From Noviherbaspirillum aerium (GTDB lineage Bacteria; Pseudomonadota; Gammaproteobacteria; Burkholderiales; Burkholderiaceae_D), in NCBI RefSeq assembly GCF_008929045.1, contig NZ_VFAH01000010.1, positions 152,383-216,382 on the forward strand: 64,000 nucleotides of DNA. The letters are read 5' to 3'. Under the pieces are notes generated by a model. The model saw nothing but the letters and a program-made list of their open reading frames with translations. It was not told the origin of the DNA and did no database searches. The first letter of the stretch is position 1. Each line of letters opens with the position of its first letter. A program made the translations under genes and the position numbers. Positions 43,867-52,968 of this stretch are shown here, piece after piece.

Positions 43867-46800
43867 ATGACGAATCGTTTTCTTGGCAGACTTTCCTCGC
43901 ACGTTCCGTCCTTGCGTCGGACCGATCGTGCCGCCGCCGCCGACGCCAACGCGCCCGAGCCCGTATCCAATGACAGGGCGCCGGAGCATGAACATGCGTC
44001 CACGAATACGCGGCGCTATTCCGAGAAACTGCAGGCCTTGCGCCACCGCGGAAAGAACATGGGCATCGCCTTGTATGCAAGTGCCCTTCCGCATTCAGCC
44101 ATCGCTCAGAAAAGACAAGCCGACCGCGAGCTCAAGCGCGTCTGGAGCCGGTGGGCGCAGGAGGATCCAGCGCGCGCGCCGGGTGCGCCAGCCGAGCGGC
44201 GCGGGGAGGCGCTTGCGCGCGTACTCGCATGGCGCAACAGCAAGCACCGCCCCGATCATCTTGACCTGACCAACCTTGGCCTGACATCGCTGCCCGCGGT
44301 GCTGCCCGCCGTGGCGAGGCTTTATGTGGCCGGCAATCCGCTGCAAAGCGGGCCGATGGAGCCTGAAGGCACGACCGTCATTTTCCATGCGCCGGCAGCG
44401 GCCGCTCCCGGCGGGCCTGCGCAAGTGCGGGAGAAGCGGGAAACACTAGAGGCATGGCAGGCATGGGCAGCGGCGCTGCCGCCGGATCATCCCCAGTCCG
44501 CCCGCAGAAGCGAGGCACTGCAGCGCGTGGATCACTGGTATCGATCCATCCCGCGTCCGGCCCGCCTGGACCTCAACGGACTGGACCTGGCGGAATTGCC
44601 GCCGCGCTTTCCGCCGGTTCGGGAGCTTGATCTGGCGAACAACCATTTCACGACGCTGCCGGCGCTGCCTGATTCGGTGACGCGGCTTGATGTCAGTCAT
44701 AACCCGAACCTGCGGACCGTGGGCACGCTTGCGGGCGGGTTGCAGGAGCTTCATGCAACGATGGTGCCGCTGGAGGGCAGCCTGACGCTGCCGGATACGG
44801 TGGAGCGGCTGCATCTGGATTGGGATGGCGCAAATGCGCCGCCGCGCATGGTCATGGCGAACTGGCCGGCGGCTCTCAAGGTGGCGCGATTGGCGAATCG
44901 CCAGCTTGGGCAGCTTCCGCCAGGCTTGCCCATCGGATGCGAGGAGCTGCATCTTGCCGGCAATGCGCTCAAGGAGGCTCCCGATGCCGCTTTTCTCCCA
45001 TTTCATACGAGCATCAGGCATCTTGATCTTGCGAACAATGCCATAGGTGATATTGCGGCGCTTCCCGAAAAGCTGGAATCCCTGAACGTGTCGGGGAACC
45101 GATTGCTGAACCTGCCGCGGATTCCCCCCGCGCTGACCCGTCTGCATATGGCCGGGATTGGAGCCTACTGGCTGCCTGCACTGCATCATGGATTGCAGGA
45201 GCTGAACGTCAGCGGCAACAACATCGAGTCCCTGCCGCCGCTACCTGCGACGCTTCGTATCCTGAACGTCGCGTCGAATCGGCTGCAGCGCCTGCCGCAG
45301 CTTCCGGCGACCATCACCGAGCTTGATGCAAGCAATAACGCTCTGCATGAACCCCTGGTTCTGCCGACAGGCCTGATTCATTTGAATGTCAGCAATAACC
45401 AATTGAATGCCTTGCCGGATGTGCGCCGGATGGAAGGGCTGCGTATGCTGAATATCAGCGCCAATGAGTTCGAGCAGCTGCCCGCGCTGCCGGAGGGCGT
45501 GGAGAGACTACTCATGTCCTTCAATAGGGTCGAAGCATTGCCGGCGGAATTGCCGACTACGCTGATCGAGCTCAATGCCGCAGCCAACCAGCTGCGGACG
45601 GTAGCGTTTCTGCCGCCGAATCTGAGGCGAATCGATCTCAGCAACAATCAGCTGTCGTCACTGCCGGATTTTCACTGCCAGTCGGTCGACCTTGCCGTTG
45701 TCGATAACCGCCTGAGAAGTTTGCCTGCGTGCGTATTCGCACTGGATAGAGAGTCGAGAGTGACGCTGTCGCTCAATCCGATCGATGCTGCCACTTTCGA
45801 ACAGATTCAGGAGGTAAGGGGGCGACGCCACCGACGCCCTCGCTTGGCGCTGCCCCACATCGATTTTCACCCCAGCTTAGGCCAGATGGTTTCGTACTGG
45901 TCGCCAGCAAAAAAGCACGATGACGCTCACGAAATATGGCGGACCGCGCGCGGTACGGAATGGACGACATTCCGCGATTTTCTCGTCAAGCTGCATGGCA
46001 CGGCGTTCTACCGGGATCCGAACCTGCGCGGAGGCGTGGCGGAATGGCTATCCCGCCTTGCCGAGGATGAGGCGCTGCGGGAACAGTGCATCCAATTGAG
46101 CGTGGAGGCACTGGGCCATTGCGATGATCGCATTACGCTCTCCTACAACAAGATGCGCATGGCCGCCATCGCCACGGATGTCAACAGCGGAAGGTACGAT
46201 CAGGATTTGCCGGCGGCGATGCGGCTTGCACGAAGCTGGTTCCGCGTGGAAGAACTGGAACGCATCGCGTATCGAAAGATCAACGAGCAGGCAGCCGCGC
46301 ATGAGAGGTGGCGCGAGACGGCGGCTCCGGGAGCGGAACCGCCGCTCCACAGGCGGCCTCCAGATGATGTCGAGATTTACCTGGCGTATGTCGATGAGTT
46401 TTACCGCGAACTTGATCTGTTCATTGGTGATGGCGGCATGCTGTACAGGCGCAGGGCGAATCTGACGCAGGAGGATTTTGATGCGGCGCGGAGGCAGATC
46501 AATCAGGCGGAACGGGACAACTTCGTGAATTTTCTGGTCAGGGAGTGGGCACCCTGGGACGCGCTGCTGGAGCGGAGGGATAAAGACAGCCATGAAGCTG
46601 CGCACGACAGGATCGACACTCTGGTAAGCGATGGCACCTATATGGAAAGAATCCGCCGGCGCTTGCTGGACATGGGCATCGATGAGCGGGATACCTCGGT
46701 ATGGAACGACGCGGAAGCCCGACTGGGCAAGGTGGTCAGCGATGAGATCAGGCAGGAAGCCTTGATTCCGCTGACCCGGGATTTTCTGGACAGGAATGGC

Positions 46801-46875
46801 TTGCTCCATCTGCTCGATGCACCGACGTTGACGGACGATGCCCGGCCAGTGGCCAGCGGCAGCCGCACCGGTTAG
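43867..46875 (+). CDS. LRR-NEL ubiquitin ligase (IpaH/SspH class), type III effector
   Basis: 1002 residues. The N-terminal ~120 residues are polar and Arg-rich, fitting a type III secretion region. A short-type LRR array of the IpaH kind spans about 135-620 (repeats such as LDLNGLDLAELPPRFP, LNVSGNNIESLPPLPATL). From ~665 a novel E3 ligase (NEL) domain follows, with the catalytic motif CDDR at Cys752-Asp754 (IpaH CxD) and typical EIWRTARGTEWTTFRDFLVKL and VEIYLAYVDEF segments. NEL enzymes attach ubiquitin to host targets chosen by the LRRs. No hrp box is visible directly upstream, so expression may depend on the upstream gene or another regulator. Confidence 0.9.
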   Translation: MTNRFLGRLSSHVPSLRRTDRAAAADANAPEPVSNDRAPEHEHASTNTRRYSEKLQALRHRGKNMGIALYASALPHSAIAQKRQADRELKRVWSRWAQEDPARAPGAPAERRGEALARVLAWRNSKHRPDHLDLTNLGLTSLPAVLPAVARLYVAGNPLQSGPMEPEGTTVIFHAPAAAAPGGPAQVREKRETLEAWQAWAAALPPDHPQSARRSEALQRVDHWYRSIPRPARLDLNGLDLAELPPRFPPVRELDLANNHFTTLPALPDSVTRLDVSHNPNLRTVGTLAGGLQELHATMVPLEGSLTLPDTVERLHLDWDGANAPPRMVMANWPAALKVARLANRQLGQLPPGLPIGCEELHLAGNALKEAPDAAFLPFHTSIRHLDLANNAIGDIAALPEKLESLNVSGNRLLNLPRIPPALTRLHMAGIGAYWLPALHHGLQELNVSGNNIESLPPLPATLRILNVASNRLQRLPQLPATITELDASNNALHEPLVLPTGLIHLNVSNNQLNALPDVRRMEGLRMLNISANEFEQLPALPEGVERLLMSFNRVEALPAELPTTLIELNAAANQLRTVAFLPPNLRRIDLSNNQLSSLPDFHCQSVDLAVVDNRLRSLPACVFALDRESRVTLSLNPIDAATFEQIQEVRGRRHRRPRLALPHIDFHPSLGQMVSYWSPAKKHDDAHEIWRTARGTEWTTFRDFLVKLHGTAFYRDPNLRGGVAEWLSRLAEDEALREQCIQLSVEALGHCDDRITLSYNKMRMAAIATDVNSGRYDQDLPAAMRLARSWFRVEELERIAYRKINEQAAAHERWRETAAPGAEPPLHRRPPDDVEIYLAYVDEFYRELDLFIGDGGMLYRRRANLTQEDFDAARRQINQAERDNFVNFLVREWAPWDALLERRDKDSHEAAHDRIDTLVSDGTYMERIRRRLLDMGIDERDTSVWNDAEARLGKVVSDEIRQEALIPLTRDFLDRNGLLHLLDAPTLTDDARPVASGSRTG

Positions 46876-46936
46876 GAGCAACTGGGAAACGGCAAGCAAC
46901 AAACGACAAACAAATCAAGCAAAAACAAAGCGGAAG

Positions 46937-46987
46937 AACGGTCTTCCCGGTTTCGCCATGAATCACGAAGCCGGGAAGACCGTTTCG
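46937..46987 (+). terminator. Probable terminator after the NEL gene
   Basis: Long stem AACGGTCTTCCCGG/CCGGGAAGACCGTT with inner TTTCG/CGAAG pairing, followed by a weak T tract; the minus-strand side has a better one (CTTTGTTTTT). Confidence 0.6.
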
Positions 46988-47128
46988 TTATGGCCGGAGC
47001 CGTATGCGGCCGGCCCACGGAACTGCGCTGCGCATCCCTGCCTTGCTCTGCGTCGCTGCCTGCCGACGTTGCCGCCGTTGCCAACGTTGCCAACGTTGTC
47101 GACGTTGGCATTTTGGCGACCACGCCAT

Positions 47129-47168
47129 GAAAAAAGCCGTCCCGTCGCTGGTCGCGAGGGGACGGCTT
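47129..47168 (-). terminator. Terminator of the TbpB-like lipoprotein gene
   Basis: On the minus strand AAGCCGTCCC...GGGACGGCTT followed by TTTT. An additional GCCCGC/GCGGGC hairpin lies at 47183-47205, nearer the stop. Confidence 0.75.
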
Positions 47169-47226
47169 GCAGCAGGAGTCGAAAGCCCGCTTCCGTGGAG
47201 GCGGGCCGTTCTTGCCGTTGTTGCCG

Positions 47227-48801
47227 TTAGCGCTTGTGGCCGATGAAGCCGCCGATGATCGATACGCCGGAAGTGGCGTTCGACAGGGTCATGGTGCCGG
47301 CGATTTCGGCAGGGCCGGGGTGGATCGTGCCGGCATTGAAGACCGGGCCGAAGTAACGGCCGCTGATGCCGCCGGTCAGCGAGCCCGCAGCCGCGGCGCC
47401 TGTCATGTAGTTGGCGACGTTGGTGCCGGCCGCGCCCATGGCGATGGTGGTCTGGAACGATGCGGGCACGGGTGCGCCGGCGGCGTCATTGCGCACGGTG
47501 TTCTGGAACACCAGCGTGGCCTGGCGGGTAGCGAAGTCCACGGTGATGGTTGCCGCGCCCCGGAACGGATCCGGGTCCAGCGCCGGATTGCTGCTGTACC
47601 AGCCATAGACGATGCCGGTGTAGATGGCCGTGCCGGAAGTGGGAACGGCTGCCGGATCCGTCACCTCGCCGAAAGCGGTGATGCCGCGGCGGTTGGTGTT
47701 GTGCTCGTCGATGCCCGAGCCGCCGGTCCATTCGGCCATGGTGACGGTGTCTTGCGTGACCCAGGTGCCGAGGTTCGCATAGCGCATGCTCCAGGTATCG
47801 AGATCGCGGTAGCCCTTGGAGCCGGGGAAGGGCACGCCGATGCCGGTGCCGCCGTCCAGCCATGCCGGCGTGGCGCCGGGGAGCGCGTTGCCGGCGTGGA
47901 TGTCGCCGTCATTGTGCAGGCGGGTCGAACGGGTGTAATCCGGTGCGTTGCCGCCGACACGCCAGTCGCCGGCAATGCGCACGATGCCGGGTGTTTCGAG
48001 ATTGCCGCAATTGGTCTGGCCGGGAGCGCAGCGCGAAGGTTCGGCGCGCGGGAAATAGGTGTTGTTCGCATAATTGCCCTGCGTGGCCGCTCCGCCCCGG
48101 GTCGCGAAATCGTAGAAGCCGAGGTCGGTGCTTGCCGGCAGCGTGGTCGCGGTCAGCGCGCCGGTGGGCGTGAGGCCGGCGCGGCCCTGCGCGGTGCGGA
48201 AGGTTTCCACGATGGTGGGGCGTTCCGTCCTGCCGTCCCAGGAGATGCCGAAATTGTTGAGCACCATGGCGCTGGTCAGCACCGTGCTGCCGGCATCCTT
48301 GCTGACGCGGATGTCTGCCACGCCGGTGGGGATGGCGATCGGGGCGAAACCGGTGGCCGTTGCCCGGTTGACGATGGGGTTGGCGAGGTCATTGGTCGAA
48401 CGGCCGTAGACCTGCACGCCCGAGCTCAGCAGCGAAACGCCGTTTTCATTGCGGATGATGCTGTTGCCGGAGCACTGGAAGATCGGACCGTCGGGGCAGG
48501 TCATGACCATCGATGCGGTCGCCGCGACCGGGGCCGGCGATCCGGCTGCGCCAGGTGCCGCGGGTGTCGTCGGTGTCGTCGGCGCGGCGGGTGTGGTGGG
48601 TGTCGTCGGTGCCGCCGGCGCGGTCGGTGTCGTTGGTGTCGTTGGTGTGGTGGGTGTCGTGGGAGCCGCCGGTGTGGTTGGTGTGGTCGGTGCCGCCACG
48701 CTGCCGCCGTCGCTTCCTCCTCCGCCGCCGCATGCAGCGAGTACGCTGATGGCAATCAGCGCCGAGCCCAGCGATTTGATGTTCAAGTCGTTCATCTTCA
48801 T
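47227..48801 (-). CDS. Surface lipoprotein with Pro-Thr linker and TbpB-like C-terminal barrel
   Basis: 524 residues. Signal peptide with lipobox Leu-Ala-Ala-Cys at ~20-23, a Gly tract (CGGGGGSDGG), then about 50 residues of Ala-Pro-Thr-Thr repeats. The body is beta-rich. The C-terminal ~45 residues (GGISGRYFGPVF, GPAEIAGTMTLSNATSGVSIIGGFIGHKR) follow the pattern of the 8-stranded barrel at the end of TbpB and other Slam-type surface lipoproteins. No TonB receptor or Slam gene is near. Ligand unknown. Confidence 0.7.
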   Translation of the reverse strand: MKMNDLNIKSLGSALIAISVLAACGGGGGSDGGSVAAPTTPTTPAAPTTPTTPTTPTTPTAPAAPTTPTTPAAPTTPTTPAAPGAAGSPAPVAATASMVMTCPDGPIFQCSGNSIIRNENGVSLLSSGVQVYGRSTNDLANPIVNRATATGFAPIAIPTGVADIRVSKDAGSTVLTSAMVLNNFGISWDGRTERPTIVETFRTAQGRAGLTPTGALTATTLPASTDLGFYDFATRGGAATQGNYANNTYFPRAEPSRCAPGQTNCGNLETPGIVRIAGDWRVGGNAPDYTRSTRLHNDGDIHAGNALPGATPAWLDGGTGIGVPFPGSKGYRDLDTWSMRYANLGTWVTQDTVTMAEWTGGSGIDEHNTNRRGITAFGEVTDPAAVPTSGTAIYTGIVYGWYSSNPALDPDPFRGAATITVDFATRQATLVFQNTVRNDAAGAPVPASFQTTIAMGAAGTNVANYMTGAAAAGSLTGGISGRYFGPVFNAGTIHPGPAEIAGTMTLSNATSGVSIIGGFIGHKR

Positions 48802-49588
48802 ACCCGTGTCTCCCTAATGTCGAATGTCCTTGCATGTGTAATGAAAGGCAAGGTCGCAGCCGTATGGCCGAAGTGGTTCATCGAAATGTCCTCCGTAGCG
48901 ATGGTGCGCGATGGTGCGTCTTGCAATGAAAATATCGGATGTCTTCAAAGGTTTTACTTTTGCCGTTGCTCAATGCATCGCAATGAAATGAGCACGCATG
49001 CCGTGCACGCCGGGGGTGCATGGCATTAAAGGCAAGAATACCGATTGAGGCGCGGATAGATTGAAGAACTCGATGCTCGCTTGAGTGCTATCAACGGGGT
49101 AACCAGGTGTATCCGGTGCAATGTAGATAAGCCGCAACGCGGCATGACGCAAGTCAAAAAACAGGACGCAGTCATGCGGCGGCCAAATCCAGCGCGTTTT
49201 CGTACTGACCGGCCTGGTTCTAACGGCAAGCCTTGATCATGCGCTTTAGGCATGTCCATTAAAACAATGCCTGCGCCGAGCTTGCCGGAGCGCTTGTTGA
49301 TGAATGCACAAATGCAATGCTGCGCCGGATAAATATTGTTTCCGTATGGGGAAACTGTTCGTGCCGGTCGCAGGTCAGAAACGACTTCCGGTCATGCGAG
49401 GCCTCGGGAGAAAGAAGACAAGGAAGAGGGAGCATTCCGTCGGTCTTGCCGTCCTGATCACGTTGCTTTTGTGAATAAATAGCAGTTTCACAGTACTTTT
49501 CCCCGACTTTGGCGCAAAAACCATGGTTTTTCGTTCTTCCAAGAAAAACTGTGGTACGTCGAATTTCGCTGTGGTAAGCTTCCTCAAA
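48802..49588. other. Long intergenic region before the type I secretion operon
   Basis: Some frames of 60-115 codons exist, but none has recognisable features or a ribosome site. The part from about 49440 is AT-rich and leads into the CRP-type site. Confidence 0.45.
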
Positions 49589-49604
49589 TGTGATCACCGT
49601 CACA
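49589..49604 (+). promoter_or_regulatory. CRP-type site upstream of the type I secretion operon
   Basis: TGTGA-TCACCG-TCACA, an exact match to the CRP/Vfr/Clp half-site consensus with the standard 6-base centre, about 180 bases before the ABC transporter start. Confidence 0.7.
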
Positions 49605-49783
49605 TTTTTCGAATGACAACGAAGCAGTGTTCAAGTTGGCAGGTTTCGATGAAGGGGCGGTGTCTGGCGGCATGGGGCCGGTCCATATCCTGGTTTTCAA
49701 TCTGATATCGATGGTTCCCGCGCCGCTTTGTTCTTCATGGATATATCTGCCCATCCGGCATTCACCAGCGCGTCAAATCCTAG

Positions 49784-51649
49784 ATGAAATCTAAATTACA
49801 ACTTCCCAACAACGAAATTGCCCAGGCGCTTGTCAGCTTCAAGGGTGCGTTTCGGACCGTCGGCATCTTCAGCGCGATCATCAACCTGATCATGCTGACG
49901 CCGTCGATCTACATGCTGCAGGTGTACGACCGCGTCCTCCCGAGCCGCAACGAGATCACCCTGCTGATGCTGACGCTCATCATGCTGGGGGCGTACATCT
50001 TCATGAGCGCGCTGGAATATATCCGCAGCTTCGTGCTGGTTCGCGTCGGCGCCAAGCTCGACATGCAGCTCAACAAGCGCGTCTACACGGCGGCGTTCGA
50101 GCAGAACCTGCGCCGCGGCGGCGGCAACGCCGGCCAGGCCCTGCAGGATCTGACCAACCTGCGCCAGTTCCTCACCGGGAATGCGCTGTTCGCCTTCTTC
50201 GATGCGCCCTGGTTCCCGATTTATCTGATTGTCATCTTCCTGTTCGAGCCTTCGCTCGGCGTGTTCGCCCTGGTCGGTACGGCCATCCTGGTGGCGCTGG
50301 CCTTCATCAACGAGAAGGTGTCCAAGAAGCCGCTCGGCGAAGCCAACGCATTGGCCATCGCGTCCTCGAATCTCGCCACCAACAACCTGCGCAACGCCGA
50401 GGTGATTGAATCCATGGGCATGCTGCCCAACCTCATGCAGCGCTGGTTCAAGCTGCATGGCCGCTTCCTGCAGCTGCAGGCGGAAGCCAGCGAGAAGGCC
50501 GGCATCGTCACGGCGATCACCAAGTTCTTCCAGACTTCGCTGCAGTCCCTGGTGCTCGGCTACGGCGCGCTGCTCGCGGTGGAAGGCAAGATCACTCCCG
50601 GCATGATGATCGCCGCGTCCATCCTGATGGGCAAGGCGCTCGGCCCGGTGCAGCAGGTGATCGGCGTCTGGAAATCCTGGAGCAGCACGCGCAGCGCCTA
50701 TCAGCGCCTGAACGAACTGCTCACCAACAATCCTCCGCGCGCCGCCGGCATGGAGCTGCCGAAGCCGCAGGGCCAGCTGACGCTGGAAGCCGTGATGGCG
50801 GCGCCCCCGGGCTCGCCGGTCGCGGTGATCAAGGGCCTGAGCATGGGTATCCAGCCGGGCGATGCGCTGGGCGTCATCGGGCCGAGCGGTTCCGGCAAGT
50901 CGACGCTCGCCCGCCTGCTGGTCGGCGTGTGGCCGGCCGCCTCGGGCAAGGTGCGCCTGGACGGCGCCGACATCTTCCAGTGGAACAAGGATGAGCTCGG
51001 CCCTCACATCGGCTACCTGCCGCAGGATGTCGAACTCTTCGGCGGCACCGTCAGCGAAAACATCGCCCGCTTCGGCGAAATCAATGCCGACAAGGTCATC
51101 GAAGCGGCCAAGCGCGCCGGCGTGCATGACATGATCCTGCATTTCCCGAAAGGCTACGACACCGTCCTCGGCGACGGCGGCGCAGGCCTGTCGGGCGGCC
51201 AGAAGCAGCGTATCGGCCTGGCCCGCGCCATGTATGACGATCCTTCCCTGATCGTGCTCGACGAGCCGAACTCCAATCTCGATGACGTCGGCGAACAGGC
51301 GCTGGTGAACGCCGTGATGGATCTGCGCCGCCGCGGCAAGACCATCGTGCTGATCACCCACCGTACCAGCGTCATCGGCGTGACCAACAAGCTTCTGCTG
51401 CTGCGCGACGGCGTGGCCCAGATGTTCGGTCCGACCAACGACGTGCTCGCCGCTCTGCAGCAGCAGGCGCTGCAGGCACAGCAAGCCCAGCAGGCGCAGC
51501 TGGCGCAACAGCAGGCCGCCCAGCAGCAGGCAGCCCAGCAGCAGGCAGCCCAGCAGCAGGCCGCCCAGGCGGCGCAACAACAGGCAGCCCAGCAGGCTCC
51601 GGCGCCGCAGGCAGCCCCGGTCGCAGCAGTCGCAGCAGAACAGGAATAA
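49784..51649 (+). CDS. Type I secretion ABC transporter (PrtD-like permease/ATPase)
   Basis: 621 residues. A six-helix membrane domain spans ~20-300 ([32 protein letters not shown] is the PrtD/HlyB opening) with no peptidase domain. The ATPase domain has Walker [10 protein letters not shown], signature LSGGQKQR and Walker [13 protein letters not shown]. The last ~60 residues are an unusual Gln/Ala-rich tail ([17 protein letters not shown]...) beyond the normal family end. With HlyD and TolC genes directly following (3-base and 2-base gaps), this is a full export system, probably for the DUF4214/RTX and M10 proteins in the window. Confidence 0.92.
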   Translation: MKSKLQLPNNEIAQALVSFKGAFRTVGIFSAIINLIMLTPSIYMLQVYDRVLPSRNEITLLMLTLIMLGAYIFMSALEYIRSFVLVRVGAKLDMQLNKRVYTAAFEQNLRRGGGNAGQALQDLTNLRQFLTGNALFAFFDAPWFPIYLIVIFLFEPSLGVFALVGTAILVALAFINEKVSKKPLGEANALAIASSNLATNNLRNAEVIESMGMLPNLMQRWFKLHGRFLQLQAEASEKAGIVTAITKFFQTSLQSLVLGYGALLAVEGKITPGMMIAASILMGKALGPVQQVIGVWKSWSSTRSAYQRLNELLTNNPPRAAGMELPKPQGQLTLEAVMAAPPGSPVAVIKGLSMGIQPGDALGVIGPSGSGKSTLARLLVGVWPAASGKVRLDGADIFQWNKDELGPHIGYLPQDVELFGGTVSENIARFGEINADKVIEAAKRAGVHDMILHFPKGYDTVLGDGGAGLSGGQKQRIGLARAMYDDPSLIVLDEPNSNLDDVGEQALVNAVMDLRRRGKTIVLITHRTSVIGVTNKLLLLRDGVAQMFGPTNDVLAALQQQALQAQQAQQAQLAQQQAAQQQAAQQQAAQQQAAQAAQQQAAQQAPAPQAAPVAAVAAEQE

Positions 51650-51652
51650 CGC

Positions 51653-52966
51653 ATGAAACTTCTGAAAAGCAAAGAGGCGACCGAAGTCGTCTCGCATGAC
51701 GTATCGCCCATCGACATCGATACCGATCCTACGCGCCATGCCCGGCTGGGCTGGCTGATCGTCCTGCTGGGCGTCGGCGGCTTCCTGCTGTGGGCGATCC
51801 TGGCGCCGCTCGACAAGGGCGTGCCGGTCAGCGGCACGGTTACCGTGTCGAGCAGCCGCAAGGCGATCCAGCACCAGACCGGCGGCACCATCGAGCAGAT
51901 CCTGGTCAAGGAAGGCGATGCCGTGAAAGCGGGCCAGCCGCTGGTCAAGATGAATGACGTGCAGGTCAAGTCGGCCGCCGAAGTGACCCGCGTCCAGTAT
52001 TTCACGGCACGCGCCACCGAGGCCCGCCTGATCGCCGAGCGCGACGGCAAGAAGACCATCGAATTCCCCGCCGACCTGGAAGGCGCGAAGAGCGATCCCC
52101 GCGTGGCCAACAACATCATGCTGCAGCAGCAGCTGTTTTCTTCGCGCCAGTCTTCGCTGCAGAGCGAGCTCGCCGGCGTGGATGAAAGCATCGCCGGCCT
52201 GAAGTCGCAGCTGAGCGGCCTCAAGGAAGCGCTCGACAGCCAGAAGCAGCAGCAGGTGTTCCTGAAGGAACAGCTGTCGGGCATGCGCGATCTGGCCAAG
52301 GACGGCTACGTCGCCCGCAACCGCCTGCTCGACCTGGAGCGCACCTATGCGCAGATCAACGGCGGCATTTCCGAGAACATCGGCAACATCGGCCGCACGC
52401 AGCGCCAGCAGGATTACCAGAAGGAAGTCCGTTCCCAGCTGACCGAAGTGCAGAAGGAAGCCGAGGCGCTCGAGAACCGCTTGAAGAGCCAGGACTTCGA
52501 TCTGCAGAATGTGATCGTGCGTGCGCCGGTCGACGGCACCATCGTCGGCATGAACGTGTTCACCCAGGGGGGCGTGGTCGGCAGCGGCTTCCGCATGATG
52601 GACCTGGTGCCGGTCGATGATCCGCTGATCGTCGAAGGCCAGGTGCCGGTCAACCTGATCGACAAGGTGCATCCGGAACTGGCGGTGGAACTGATCTTCC
52701 CGGCCTTCAACCAGAACACGACGCCGCATATTCCGGGCGTGGTCACGCAGATTTCCGCCGACCGCCTGGTCGATGAGAAGACCGGCCAGCCGTACTACAA
52801 GATGAAAGCCATGGTCACGCCGGAAGGCAAGAAGCTGCTCAAGGATCACCAGGTGCGCGCCGGCATGCCGGTGGAAGTCTTCGTCAAGACTGGCGAACGC
52901 ACAATGATGAATTACCTGTTCAAGCCGGTCATCGATCGCGCGAAGACATCCCTGAGCGAGGAGTAA
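51653..52966 (+). CDS. Type I secretion membrane fusion protein (HlyD/PrtE family)
   Basis: 437 residues. One N-terminal transmembrane helix (LGWLIVLLGVGGFLLWAILAPL), a lipoyl-like half (GTVTVSSSRKAIQHQTGGTIEQILVKEGDAV), a long coiled coil (~150-280) and the return lipoyl/beta-barrel half (VIVRAPVDGTIVGMNVFTQGGVV). The HlyD signature is near the end (VRAGMPVEVFVKTGERTMMNYLFKPV). It bridges the ABC transporter and TolC across the periplasm. Confidence 0.92.
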   Translation: MKLLKSKEATEVVSHDVSPIDIDTDPTRHARLGWLIVLLGVGGFLLWAILAPLDKGVPVSGTVTVSSSRKAIQHQTGGTIEQILVKEGDAVKAGQPLVKMNDVQVKSAAEVTRVQYFTARATEARLIAERDGKKTIEFPADLEGAKSDPRVANNIMLQQQLFSSRQSSLQSELAGVDESIAGLKSQLSGLKEALDSQKQQQVFLKEQLSGMRDLAKDGYVARNRLLDLERTYAQINGGISENIGNIGRTQRQQDYQKEVRSQLTEVQKEAEALENRLKSQDFDLQNVIVRAPVDGTIVGMNVFTQGGVVGSGFRMMDLVPVDDPLIVEGQVPVNLIDKVHPELAVELIFPAFNQNTTPHIPGVVTQISADRLVDEKTGQPYYKMKAMVTPEGKKLLKDHQVRAGMPVEVFVKTGERTMMNYLFKPVIDRAKTSLSEE

Positions 52967-52968
52967 GC

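Noticed and set aside
49259..49603. 114-codon minus-strand frame before the type I operon
   Set aside because: It begins within the CRP-type site, has no ribosome site or family, and is mixed in composition.
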